64,000 bases of DNA from contig NC_058516.1 in assembly GCF_020382885.2 (NCBI RefSeq), positions 12,961,601 to 13,025,600 on the forward strand, written 5' to 3'. The translations under genes and the position numbers were made by a program. How positions within the stretch are numbered: position 1 is the first letter of the stretch; each line of letters opens with the position of its first letter. Of this stretch, positions 23,447 through 34,607 are shown piece after piece. The notes beneath the pieces are model-generated. The model was not told where the DNA came from. It searched no databases and was given only the letters and a program-made list of their open reading frames with translations. This stretch comes from Scatophagus argus. Its lineage: Eukaryota; Chordata; Actinopteri; Scatophagidae.

Positions 23447-24678
23447 CAAACAAGAACTTAATGACTTGTGACTTACCTGTAACATACTGTAACATATAGC
23501 TATTGCCACAGGTTCTCCTTGTGTTTCTTATTAGCACCTCTTTGTGCCACAGCGGACTGTGCTGCCCATTTGTCTCGGTATCTAAAACCATGTCACCTTT
23601 TCCATCATGTCTGTGGAAAATATTCTGGTTTTCCACATTGGAAACACAAGGAAGAACCTAAAACCAAAGCCCTACATGTTCTTACAGCTTTATGTTGTAG
23701 GAGGCTCCATATCTCTGATGGAGTAAGAAGCAACCTGTGTAGGCTCTCAGACAGGTTGGAAGCAATCTGGTTTGGATGACAAAACAAACTGAAATTATGA
23801 CCATCTCTGATGGACGTTTTTTGGGTGTCTGTGGGTTTGAAATGTTGCTGATCAAAAGTTTTGTCCTGCTGTTGTTGTCAGCTTTGAATCACAGCAGTTA
23901 AGCCAAAGTTAACCCAAACCCCACAGCCATGACACAAACTGTTGAACCTCCTCACAGTCTGTCTCCCCACTCCGATCCCTCACTTTTCTATTTGTGTCCC
24001 TCTCTTCCAGATCATACTTAAACAGTTGGTTGATGCAGCAAATGAACTCGAGGATAAGCGCATCTTTCATCGGGATATCAAACCGGAAAACATCCTGATT
24101 GAGACCAGCTCAGATGTGCCGCGTGTTCGTGTCATTGACTTTGGACTGAGCTGTTTCTTCAAGAAAACATCAGTTTACCGTGTCTTCTGTGGTAAGCCAT
24201 CTGGCTTTTTCTTCTGCCTCTCACTAATTTACCTGCCTGTGACTTTAATGTTTAAAGAAAGACGCTTTTCATCCTCAATTATTATCACTTGTGTGTATTG
24301 TAGGTACCCCCCAACACGTCCCTCCGGAGTGGTACAGTCATTATACCTACAGGCCCGGCCCCACCACAGTGTGGCAGATGGGAGTGGTCTTATATGAGCT
24401 GCTCCACAGAACAGTCCGATTTGATACCACAAGTTTCCTCAGACATGAGCTGCCAATCAGGGATGAGCTGTCCAGAGGTAAGAAAAACGTACTCATATGC
24501 AAACACAGAGCTGTTCATTTCCATTCACCTCCTGAGGAATCACTGTGGCTGTCAGCTCCAACTTTCTCATCTTTCTTTCCCTCCAGATTGCCGGGATTTC
24601 TTACAGAAGTGTTTAAACACATCCTACATGCTGCGACCTACCCTGAAGGAGCTCCAGCTTCACCCATGGCTCAGATAA
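21625..24678 (+). CDS. PIM-like serine/threonine kinase, copy 1
   Basis: Eight exons with consistent phases give 379 residues: 21625-21802, 22212-22367, 22786-22880, 23006-23050, 23177-23395, 24011-24191, 24304-24477, 24587-24678. Residues 1-111 are a low-complexity basic extension with nuclear-signal-like patches (KTKRRR, CAKRRKGRP). The kinase domain follows: Gly loop LGEGGCGCVFAG (124-135), catalytic Lys147 in VAIKH, Glu168 of helix C, hinge LERPMPCMDLL (205-215), HRDIKPENIL (251-260), DFG (274-276) and VPPEW (297-301). The Pro-containing ERPxP hinge and PPEW are PIM hallmarks, and PIM kinases are constitutively active Ser/Thr kinases. Fish have large pim-like families. All catalytic residues are present, so it is probably functional. 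Which ortholog it is cannot be told. Confidence 0.85.
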
Positions 24679-25270
24679 ACCAACACTACACTCACACACG
24701 AGTTCATGCCAATACAATACATTCACAATACAAGAACTAATTCTGTTCTCGTTTTTCTTCACCAGGACCGTCCGCCATGCTTATACAGGTTTTCTCCGGG
24801 TGCTCCGGTTAGACCAACTGCAGTTCCTTTAGGCCCCCCGGCCGTCCGCGGAGAGGAGGATCTCTCTTTGAATTGCCTTTCCCGAGGTTTCTTCCCATTT
24901 TTAATCTGGCCTCAAGGTTTTGGGGAGTTTTTCCTCGTCTTCTTAGAGAGCTTGGGCCGGGTCAGGAGCTGCTTATGATTTGTGCTTATGGCGAAAGCCA
25001 TATCACATCATAAGGAAAAAAAATGGATACTAATCTATCAACTGGTCATTTTGTGATATTAAACTAGAATAATAATAAAAAAGAAACAACTTAGACTGTT
25101 ACAGTTTCTGAGACTGATTGCAGAACAATAATCCTATCAGATAAAACAGGCTTGTCTAAATGAATGGACAAGACCTAAAATGATGAAGTGTGCTCTCTGC
25201 TTATGACTTTACATTGCTTTATGCTTCACTCATGTTGGCATAATGAATAAAAGTTTTTAAAATGTTTTTT
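24679..25270 (+). other. Kinase 1 3' UTR with LINE-tail-like segment and poly(A) signal
   Basis: After the stop the sequence carries a block (about 24765-25015) with phrases such as GAGGTTTCTTCCCATTTTT and GGGGAGTTTTTCCTCG that resemble the L2 3' UTR at 56205-56250, so an old LINE tail or derived SINE may form part of the UTR. An AATAAA at 25246-25251 is a plausible poly(A) signal. The same layout is present in copy 2. Confidence 0.5.
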
Positions 25271-26360
25271 TTAAAACCCGTGGCATCATATTTACTTACT
25301 TTCTTCCTATTTACACAAACAGCTTTTTTTTTCCAAATTGCTATCACAGACCCTGCATACCAATGGTACCACCCTGAAACTGTTGAAAGTGAGCAGTCTG
25401 ATGAAGTACAGTATATTTCGGTCTTCTATAAAATGTCCATATATATCAGAGAAATCCATGGGCCAACCACACTGCACCATTACATGCAAAATGCTGAAGG
25501 TAATACATGCAGACACTGCCGAGAACAGAACAGAACCGAGAACCTTCAATCCTGAGGTGTCTTTCTCTCATGACTTGGATGAGTTTCTGCCAATCCCTGT
25601 CTTGCACAAGTCGCAATATCCAACCAAAAGAAAATGACTTGTTGCAAAGGAAAGCAACTCTCATTTAATGATGCCTCCACAGCAAGGTCCCAGTCACTCA
25701 TTCTTGAAAAGCAAAAGTGATTAGAGGCTTTTCGGGGCAGTAAAAAGGCTGTGTAGGGATTTTAAGTAATCATTAAGTAATTACAAATTTTAATAGTTAT
25801 TTGTGACTATTTTTCTGCTGGTGCTCACTTTTTAACAAATATGGTCTCTGAATGAAAAGAAAGTTTTAGCATTTTTATATGCGTTCTCTTCCAAGACGGA
25901 AGTAATTTACTCCTTTTCCTGACCTGTTTCACTATAAAACCTAACAGTATATCTTGATAAAAGAAGTAACATAACTTCAGCTTGGAAAAAAAGTTGGACT
26001 CATGAAAAAAACCTCACTCAGAAATGAATTGCTTTTGTAATAGCTCAGTTGTTTTGAGTGCCTTAATATTTTGGAGCAAGTATAAGTAATGATGGAATAA
26101 TTCCAGCTCATTCCAGTGACCCATTTTCTTGGAGCTGACTTTATATCATTGCAAAAAAAAATGTTTATTTCAGTTTATAAACCACCATGAGGTGAATAAG
26201 GAAGCTAAAGAAAGCATGTAAACATTTGTTTTATGATCTAGCAAAGTATAACGATTTGTTGTTGATTACATAAAATAAATATTAAAATTTGTTAACCATG
26301 ATTAATAAATCACGGAAGCAGGCCTATATTTGCAAGCAAAAATGACCGTTTTTGTGTACA
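25271..26360. other. No recognised feature
   Basis: This AT-rich spacer is shared with copy 2 (50970-52029). Short open frames occur on both strands without domain signal. A block of about 26 bp at 25722-25750 (GAGGCTTTTCGGGGCAG) is absent from copy 2. Confidence 0.4.
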
Positions 26361-26602
26361 GGGCGGGACAGTGGTGCAGTGGTTAGCACTGTCGCCTCAT
26401 AGTAAGAGGGTTCCAGGTTCGAATCCCGGTCTGGGCCCTTCTATGTGGAGTTTGCATGTTCTCCCTGTGCCTGTGTGGGTTTTCTGCGGGTTCTCCGGCT
26501 TCCTCCCACAATACCAAAAACATGCACATTACGTTAACTGCCTACTCTGCATTGTCTGTTTTCGTGTGTCACCCCTGATGGATCAGCAGTATAGAAAATG
26601 GA
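26361..26602 (+). mobile_element. tRNA-derived SINE, copy in duplication 1
   Basis: The head GGTTAGCACTGTCGCCTC and B box GGTTCGAATCCC are well kept. The body is as in the copy at 5312, but with a deletion in the second half, and it ends near GTATAGAAAATGGA. The orthologous copy is at 52030-52271, so insertion preceded the duplication. Confidence 0.8.
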
Positions 26603-27372
26603 TCCCCTGTGTCTCCTCTGTGTTAATCCTGTCACATGACCCGTGCTGCTGGAATTTGCATATGCGGCATAAAATAAAGATTAGTTTCATGTTTGTAAGA
26701 TCCTGCATCAGGAAGTGACGTAATGAAGCAAAAGAAATGGGGAGGGATGTTGATGAAAAATAAGACACAAGGCCCTCTGGCTGTGCCACAGGGGTGGGTA
26801 CAGAACGTTCTGAATCAGGTTGGCCAAACTTGGGCATACTCAAAAAATGAGACCGGCAGCAATAGATATACACAGAGTGTTGTTTTCTATCAGTTTTCTA
26901 TCAGTGTTAGCCTCTCATTTCTACAGCTGTCGGCAGTGTTGCCCTATGCACAATTCATCATTTAATAAGGTCTCTTTGAAGTCTGTTGTATACAGTGATG
27001 CACATTAAAAAACTGAATGGCTTTTGTACAAAAAATAAACATGCATGATCCTTAATATGCTGTCGCTGGCAATCATTTTGAGCTGAATCTATGTTTCAGA
27101 AAACTCTGCAACATTTGTGTTAGGGCACAGGTAGAGCTTTTTCAAGTTCAAGCCTTTCGCCAGGACATCCTTCTCAGACTGGGAGAGAATTCTTTCTGAT
27201 AAGTTCTTGACCCATACTGATGCATTTGTGCACATGCCACATGCTTTATTTATTGTGATTAGTTCTATTTTTTGTATACCTTTTTTTTATAATGACCATT
27301 CTCCATGTAGGCCTTGTTTTTGCGAGTGAAGCTTTGGGGGTTCCTACCGCAGTGTGTAAATAGGCCATAGAT
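26603..27372. other. Spacer with a copy-1-specific block
   Basis: About 26737-27223 has no counterpart in copy 2; the flanks meet there at an ATG microhomology (AAGAAATG/CATTTGTG). No terminal repeats are visible at its edges, so a deletion in copy 2 is more likely than an insertion here. No coding signal. Confidence 0.45.
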
Positions 27373-27790
27373 GTTATGGTCTGTGCCTTTCCTTCCCCCC
27401 TCATGTGTGCTGTTTTCTCCCTCCCCTTTGTTTCTTGTGGTTCCTTGCTTGTGTCTCTCTGTGTCTGTGTTCTGGGTGTGGCTCATCAGTCCTGCTGCCA
27501 ATCAACTCCTGCTGCCAATCTGCCTGCTCACCTGAGATCCATCCACTAATCATCTCCAGCTGTACAAATACCCTGGCTCTGCAGTCTGCTCTCTGCCAGA
27601 TCGTTCGGTCTACCTTCTGGTACTAACCTAGTTAGGATTGAGTATACGCACAACACTTTGCATTGTTCATCCTCTGGTCTCTCTCTTTTTCATTGTGCCT
27701 ATGGCTAACTAGCTAGTTATTGTTAGCTTTTTTTTCCCCTGTGTGATCTTTTGCTAAAGACTTGTGTAACCTGGGTGAAAAAACCCACAT
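27373..27790 (+). mobile_element. Possible gypsy-type solo LTR remnant
   Basis: It begins TGTTATGGTCTGTGCC and has an LTR-like course: pyrimidine-rich first part, ACAAATACCCTGGCTCTGCA in promoter position, and a T-rich end. I cannot define its 3' edge or a target duplication, so this is tentative. It is shared with copy 2 (52645-53050). Confidence 0.35.
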
Positions 27791-28264
27791 ATTAGTTTCC
27801 TTCTACTCTATTCTGATATCGTGAATCCATTTTGCGGCTGACGTCATCACGTTGCTACGGTCATGTGACCTAGCGTGGCCAATTGAGTGGGCATAAGTGA
27901 CTAGCGACCGGTAAGTACAAGAGAAGCACACTTGTCGCGTGTTGCTGGAGGAGCCGGCCACCGAAGCCGTCGAGAGCGTTTGTACGAAGCTTGAATGTTG
28001 TTTAACTGCAAATTAGCCAGGTTTTGATGGCGAGCTAGGAATCAGAGAGTTCAATGGGATAAGCCTGAAGATTGAAGAAGGACTCAGCTGAATCGACCTT
28101 ACTGCACTTTGGGCTGGCAGGAGGTTCCCTTGTGCAGCAGCCCCAACTTCTCATTTCTTTCCCCCACTCTGCAACTTCCAAACACGGCCACTACACTTAC
28201 ACTCCTCAATCCCTCAATACGCCTGGACATTCTCAAGCTCACACATTTTTGGGTCATTGAACTG

Positions 28265-28685
28265 TGTAGCAGCAAAAATAAAGAGTTACAGCTTTTCCTG
28301 TAGCTTGATTTCCCTGTCCCTTTTTCTCACCACTTCGAAGAAAGCAGACAGTTGGTGTTTAAGACTCACAGCCTTCCCAGAAAAGAACAAAAAATAAATG
28401 AACCCAGGGAGAGTGATGCCGTTGACTTGTTTTTATTTCAAATAAATAAATAAAAATAATAATAATAATTAACTGCACCAAGCAGGGCTTCTGCTTGATC
28501 TGCGGCAGGGCTGAGACTGGCTGAGGTCAAAAATGAGTGTCAGCTGGTCTGCCTTCTCCTCCATTGTGCTGCATACGCTCCAATTTATAAGTTTGCACCC
28601 ATGCTTCCTGCAGGGGGCGCACATTCTCAAAGGAAAAAAGAAAAATATAAGCAAATAGAAATAAACACTAAATGCGGCTCCTACA
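28265..28685 (-). mobile_element. BEL/Pao element 3' LTR
   Basis: This 421-bp LTR, read on the minus strand, runs from TGTAGGAGCC to TTGCTGCTACA (TG...CA). Upstream in element orientation is a purine-rich AGGGGCCGGTG, a plausible polypurine tract. The outer flank is AACTG at 28260-28264. An LTR of the same length with about four differences in 421 bp lies at 61476-61896 in the opposite orientation, flanked by the complementary CAGTT. Copy 2 is empty at this site. Confidence 0.9.
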
Positions 28686-31600
28686 CACCGGCCCCTAATT
28701 ATTCTCTATAGAATTCATTATCCAAATATACAAAAGGGAGCCGTATAATAAACAATTACTGGGAAATAAATACTGAAAATTTTGTAAGATAAAAAATAAT
28801 GCATGAATATGAAAAGAATGTATTCCTTATGTGTGGCCAGAAACAGTCACTCTTCAGTGTCTAGAATTCGGCACAGTTTAGAGATGGGCCTCTCAAGGAC
28901 TGAAGTCTTTGTCTGGATCTTCACTGATCGCACCAGGCCCCTTGCATCTGGCTTGGTCTCCAGCACTCTTCCTAATGGCCAGGATCCCCGAGGAGCAGTG
29001 GGGTCAACCACCAGGACAATGTCTCCCACATTTATGTTCTTTCTTACTGCAGTCCATTTCTGCCTTTCCTGAAGTAGTTGGAGGTATTCCTTGGCCCACC
29101 GGTGCCAGAAGAGATCGGCCATGTATTGAACCTGTTTCCAGCGGCGCCTGGCATAAAGGTCAGATCTCAGGAAGGTACCAGGGGGTAGGATGGGTTTGGT
29201 TTTTAGCAGGAGGATGTGGTTTGGGGTCAAAGGCTCTAGGTCATGTGGGTCTGAAGACACTGTAGAGAGAGGGCGGTTATTTAAGATTGCCTCCACCTCG
29301 CAGAACAGGGTTTGAAGACCTTCATCGATGGATTGTTGATGAAGAATGGAGTTCAGCACCTGACGGGCAGATCTTATTAGTCTTTCCCATACTCCACCGT
29401 GGTGTGATGCAGCTGGTGTGTTGAAACTCCATTCAACTCCATCTGGAAGCAGGGCATCCTGGATTTTTTTTTTCATTCAGTGACATCAGAGCCCTCTTAA
29501 GCTCTGCTTGGGCACCCACAAGGTTTGTTCCATTGTCAGATCTGATGTGCTTAACTTGGCCCCTCCTACAAATAAATCTCCTCAAAGCATGAATGCATGA
29601 GTCAGTATCCAAAGAGAAAGCGACTTCTAAATGAACTGCTCTGCAGGACATGCATGTGAACAGAACTCTGTACCTTTTGATGGTACTTCTCCCTCGAGAA
29701 CTTCAATTGGGCCAAAGTAGTCCAATCCAACGTTGGTAAAGGGAGGGAGATCAGGCATGATTCTTTCCAATGGCAAATCTGCCATCTTCTGCTCCTTTGT
29801 TTTGCCTCTCACACGCTGGCACACAACACATTTGGAGAGCACCTTTCTTGCCACTGAGTTGCCCTTAAAATCCAGTACTTTTTACGGAGCTCTGAGAGCA
29901 CGTGGTTCCGTCCACTGTGACCACAGCGTTCATGAGTGTGCTTTAAGAGAAGAAATGAGATGTGTGAATCCTTGGGCAGGATACAGGGGTGTTTAGTTTC
30001 TTCAGGCATTGCAGATTTATGTAGTCGGCCACCCACCCTTATGATGCCCTCATCTAGTACAGGATCAAGCCTACATATCCTGCTGCTCCTTTGCACTCTA
30101 GATGGGATCATTTCCAACGTTGCTATTTCAGCAGTGAATGCTTGTCTCTGGACGTAGGTGATGACTGACCTTTCAGCCTCTGCAAGATCTTTCACTGTGA
30201 GGAGCCGTCCATCAAGGCAGGTTCTGAAGTTCTTATGTTTTGATTTTACTCTGTATTTATTTGAGCGAGTAATGACTTGATGTGTGGGAAGCTTCTTTAC
30301 CATTTTGACCATCTGCAGGAGAGTTTTCTTTAGCTTGAGGTACCATGCTACAGCTTTCAGAAGCTTCATCCAGTCTGAAAAGAAGAATATAAGATGATCT
30401 GGGGGGGTTTCAGTGTTCTTTATCACTGTTGTCAACACAGCAGTACTTTTTCGGACCTCTGGATCATCCTGCAACACCGAGCCCAATGCTTTCACTTGCC
30501 AACCTTCCTCCAACTTCCACAAGAATTCAGGTCCATGCATCCATCTTTTCTGCTGCATGAATTTGCTTGCGCTCAATCCTCTTGAGCAGTCATCAGCAGG
30601 ATTGTCTTTACTGTGTACATACCTCCATTGAGAGGGGTCCGAGTTGTCACAAATCAGTGAGACTCTGTTGGCTACATATGTCTTGAACTTTGCCTGGTCA
30701 TTTACAATGTACTTCAGTGCCGTTTGACTGTCAGTCCAGAAAACTGAGGGCTTTAATTCCAGGTGTAATTCTCTTCTCAGCATTCTGTCCACCTTCAGCA
30801 GCAGTGCTGCAGCAGCCAGCTCCAATCGTGGCACTGTGATGCACTTCAATGGAAGGACTCTGGACTTTCCTAGGGCAAAGGTGACATGTACTACATCCTG
30901 ACCATTAACCAGTCTTGGGTAGCTCACTGAGCCATAACCACTCTCACTGGCATCAGAAAAGTGATGAAGTTCTACAGATTTTTTTATTCCATACCCCTTT
31001 GGTTTCAGACAGCGTGCAACACTGAAACCTTGGATTTTTTCCAGACTGCTAATCCATTCCAGCCATCTGTCTGACGCAGCTTGGGGCAAAGGTTCGTCCC
31101 ATCCAAAGCCTCTCCGACAGAGCTCCTGTAGCAACTGCTTTGCTGGCAGAATGAGAGGAGCAAGAAAACCAGGAGGATCAAAGATTGAACTTACAACAGA
31201 AAGAATGCCTCTGCGGGTATGTGGCCTTTGGCTTAGATTGATGTTGAACTGGAAATTGTCAGAGTCTACACACCAATCAGAATCAGAATCAGAATCAGAA
31301 TTCCTTTATTAATCCCTGGAGGGAAATTCTTGAAATCCCTGGAGGGAAATTCTTGCAGTCCCAATGCTCTTTCAGTAGGTAGGCTATCCTTGTCAAGATC
31401 CAGCTTCTTAATTTCCTTTGCCCTCTCTTCTTTAGGAATGGATGCTAAGACATCACGACTGTTGCTGACCCATTGAGTCAGCTGGAACCCACCTTTGTTA
31501 CACAGTGCAGAAAGGTCTTTTACCAGTTGGATGGCTTCAGGCTCACTGACCACAGATTTAACACAGTCATCCACATAAAAGTTGCGCCGGACTGTTTCAG

Positions 31601-33237
31601 CTACCTGAGAGGGAAAACAGCTTTGATTGTCAGCAGCAGTTTTTTGTAATGCAAAAGTTGCACAACTTGGGGAGGACACAGTACCAAAAATGTGCACAAG
31701 CATACGGTACTCCTTTGGGGTCTGACTGGTGTCGCCTTGTGGCCACCACAGGAAGCGCAAGAAGTCTACATCAGATTTATCCACTCTAACCTGATGGAAC
31801 ATTGATTTGATGTCAGCCATAATTCCAATGGGCTCTTTGCGAAATCTCAAAATGACACCGACCAGAGAATTGGTCAGGTCAGGACCTTGCAGCAGCTCCG
31901 TGTTGAGGGAGACACCTTGGTATGAAGCAGCACAGTCGAAGACCACCCTAAGCTTTTTCTTTTTTGGGTGGTAAACGCCATGGTGTGGCAAGTACCATAC
32001 CTTTCCAGGTAATGGCATGAGTTCGTTCTGTGGAACTTCCTCTGCATAATTATTCTCAAGCATATCATTGAGAAACGCAACATATTCCTGCTTATACTGC
32101 TCATCCTTTTCCATTTTCCTTTTAAGATTCCATAAGCGCTGCTCAGCAATTTGGCGGTTGTTAGGCATGCTGACATCACCTTTCCTAAAGGGCAACTTTA
32201 GACTGTAATGTCCATCCTGTAGCACAGCCTCATTAGCAATCTTCAAGAACCTTTTGTCCTCGATTGACATCTCAGTCTTTTCCTCACATGCTACCTCACT
32301 GAAGTCCTGATTATACTGTGAGATCAATAGGTCCTCCAATCTGGCTACCGATATCCTATTCACAGTAGCATCTTTCACACTGCCAGCAGCACATCTCAGT
32401 GGCCCATTTATCACCCACCCCAAAAGTGTTCTAACTGCATAAGGACCCCCATTTTGGCTATTAACAACCTCCCACGGTTCCAATATCGTTGGAGCGTTCG
32501 TGCCAATCAACAGCTCCACCTTTGCATTGATGCTGGGAATTTGGACCTTTCTTAGATACGCCCATTGCGTTAAGTCACTTTGCTTGGGAATGTCGTTTGT
32601 ACTGACTGGCATTTCCTTTTGAGTGAAGACATCAGGAAGAGGGAAAAAGTTGTCGCTGTCCAGTGCTGAAACTTCAATTCCAGGTAAAACATAAGATGGA
32701 ACAGACTTTTCCAAATTCATAGTACGGAGAAGAATGTGTGTTCTTTTACCTTTCAGTTTGAGCCGGGACATAAGCTCCTCAGAGCAGAAGGTGGCAGTGG
32801 AACCCGGATCCAGGAGAGCATACACCTGCAAGATCTGGCTGCCCTTTGTAGCCTTAACCTTAACTGGGACAATGGACAGCACACTCTGCTGGTCTCCGGC
32901 CCCTATATGACCACATAACCCTGCTGATGTGCTGCTTATAACACCAGAAGGTCTTTCTGTGTCTTTGCCTGCACTGTCTTTAGCCTGTATGTGTAGAGCA
33001 CTTGGATGAGCTTGCTTGCACACTTTACAGATGAGGTGCAATTTACAATCTCTGCTAATATGGCCTACAGATAGACATCCAAAGCATATGCCTTTGTTCT
33101 TTAAAAAGCTGAGCTTGTCTCTGTGTGTTTTTCTAGAGAAGTCTTTGCACAGGTCCAACGAGTGTTTTGAACTACAGAGGGGACAAGAGGGTTCTGGTTT
33201 TGTTTCCTTTGGAGTAATAGCTATGGCAAAATTACTT
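28686..33237 (-). pseudogene. BEL/Pao gag C-terminus and pol, disrupted
   Basis: Read on the minus strand: gag zinc-knuckle-like block (CPLCSSKH...CFGCLSVGHISRDC...CKVCKQAHPS), an aspartic protease (LLDPGSTATFCS), RT with RVVFDCAASY, MADIKSMFHQVRV and NFYVDDCV, RNase H (HFSDASESGYGS, WTDSQTALKY), integrase HHCC (HERCGHSGRNH...CVVCQR), integrase core (LDYFGP, RSDNGTN, HHGGVWERLIRSARQ) and a C-terminal domain like DUF5641 (FWHRWAKEYLQLLQ). The reading frame is broken at about 29850, 29650 and 29470. A Rex1-type LINE tail (31275-31355) interrupts it between RT and RNase H. The gag side is cut at 33237 by a retroviral LTR. The N-terminal gag is absent here, but a BEL gag is at 62322-64000. Cannot make a working polyprotein. 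Confidence 0.9.
31275..31355 (-). mobile_element. Rex1-type LINE 3' tail inserted in BEL pol
   Basis: About 80 bp match the extreme 3' end of the Rex1-like LINE at 35690-39143 (CCCTCCAGGGATTAATAAAG, then GATTCT repeats). The phrase TCCCTGGAGGGAAATTCTTG occurs twice, so the insert holds a small internal duplication. It is an extremely 5'-truncated insertion and breaks the BEL frame. Confidence 0.8.
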
Positions 33238-34095
33238 TGTCGTGTAGGCTCAGAGCAAAGACTCAAAGCCACACCACAGTAATTTCTAAGTTTTAGCTGT
33301 GTCCAATTGTTCTGGAAAATCTTCCGTCGATGTCCAGAAGAATCATCAACAGGAGACAGGATTCTGAGCAGCAAAGACTTTAATGCCGGCAAAAAAGGGA
33401 AAAACCGTTCACAAAGCACACTAGGTACACATGAAGGGTCTCTCTTAGAATGACTGGTGGCTTCACATTATATACCTTAAGGTCTGGACCTTTCCATGCC
33501 TTATTGTCTTATCCTTTTATAGGTTTCTTTTTTTGTCCTGAATTGGGTGGTGTCTTTACCCTTCTGTGCACAGGTTACACCGGTATGTCTTGCACGGCTT
33601 CTGTGTGCAGAGTGCACCGTTATGTTTTTCATGTGCTTCTCTGGGCTGCACTTCTGCGTGCAGGTTACACCAGTAGCTTCAGTACACAGGCTTCATGTGC
33701 CTCTCTGGGCTGCCTTCCAGTTTTTGGCCTAAGTTTCGGCTGATAGCAGACACCATTATCTCCAAGCCTTTTCCTGTGCTATTTTTTAAAAATAATTGTT
33801 TTATGCCGGATTACAACAAATGCTCTTTTTCAGGTTTACAGCAGTTACAATGAGATTACATTGACAGTGTATAGCTACCATAGACAGTGTTTCACTACCA
33901 TAAAACAGTTTATATAATTACAGTTTTTACCTTCTATAGCTTACAGGCCCTTAACCAGCTATATCCTTTTAATACAGCTGTATCTTGCTTTTCTTTCATT
34001 CTTAATGGAAACATAACATGACTACTTCATGCTATCATATTGCAGTGCATACTATAACTTTAGCTCATCACAACTTACATAGAAATTATACCACA
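33238..34095 (-). mobile_element. Retroviral 3' LTR
   Basis: On the minus strand a polypurine tract (34096-34107, AAAGGGGGGAAA) is followed directly by TGTGG, the LTR start. The U3/R region has a TATA box (CTATAAAAGG, about 33513-33522) and an ATTAAA poly(A)-like signal, and the LTR probably ends CGACA at 33238, where BEL gag codons resume. Length is about 858 bp. The 3' limit is inferred from where BEL protein similarity restarts. It does not resemble the 243-bp LTR at 43861-44103 that lies at the other end of this element. Confidence 0.7.
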
Positions 34096-34107
34096 TTTCC
34101 CCCCTTT
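34096..34107 (-). other. Polypurine tract of the retroviral element
   Basis: AAAGGGGGGAAA on the minus strand, immediately before TG of the 3' LTR. This is the standard primer site for plus-strand DNA synthesis in retroviruses, and it fixes the LTR start. Confidence 0.8.
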
Positions 34108-34607
34108 GTGACTATACAGTCACACCTATCATTGACGGTTCTACCTGAAATGTAGGAATTGTACCTTGAACGCATGCTTGGCCGGGGCTTGCACTTTACA
34201 AGGAACCCACTAGCAGGGATCCTAAGAACAACAATGGAGCCCACCATGGGGCGGCGGAAAGGATAATTATTTCTATCAAGTCAATGAGGTACAAGCATTT
34301 AGGTTCAGTAGTTAGTTTGTTCACACAAAACACAAAAAGGGTCACACAAAATAAACATCACAGCATATATGATTCAAATATAAGTGAGATCGCATAGGTG
34401 CAAAAGTATACTAATGTGATACAACAGGTGACATCAGTGCAGGTGAGATTAATGTGTACACTCAGTGATATAGTGATGATAACAAGAGCACACATAAAAT
34501 AGGTGTTCAGTGACACACGTGAGAGTTCAGTAGTATGAAGGTCTTCAGTAGCACTCGTGAGGGGTGTTGTAAGTGATCAACATAAAGTGAACTTTATGTG
34601 GGGTGTT
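34108..34607. other. Retroviral non-coding stretch before the polypurine tract
   Basis: There is no convincing open frame between the stop of the 283-residue ORF and the polypurine tract. It may be 3' untranslated sequence of the accessory region. Confidence 0.45.

Larger units (their letters stand above)
20160..28264 (+). repeat. Segmental duplication, copy 1
   Basis: This block matches 45861-56560 over almost its whole length with few substitutions; long stretches show none. It contains satellite, Tc1 and LINE scraps, the PIM-like kinase, a SINE and a possible LTR. A block at about 26737-27223 is missing from copy 2, and about 80 bp at 52320-52408 are absent here. The GT microsatellite in a kinase intron is longer here. 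It ends at the target duplication of the BEL element. Confidence 0.92.

Noticed and set aside
24706..24978. A small secreted protein downstream of the kinase
   Set aside because: The frame lies in LINE-tail-like 3' UTR sequence and has no conserved domain; its presence in both copies follows from the duplication.
26361..26450. A tRNA gene, because of A-box and B-box-like motifs
   Set aside because: There is no complete cloverleaf. The sequence continues into a SINE body and recurs at 5312 and 52030.
33239..33419. A true start of BEL gag-pol at the first Met of the long frame (33419)
   Set aside because: The first 60 residues of that frame come from the retroviral LTR, not from BEL.
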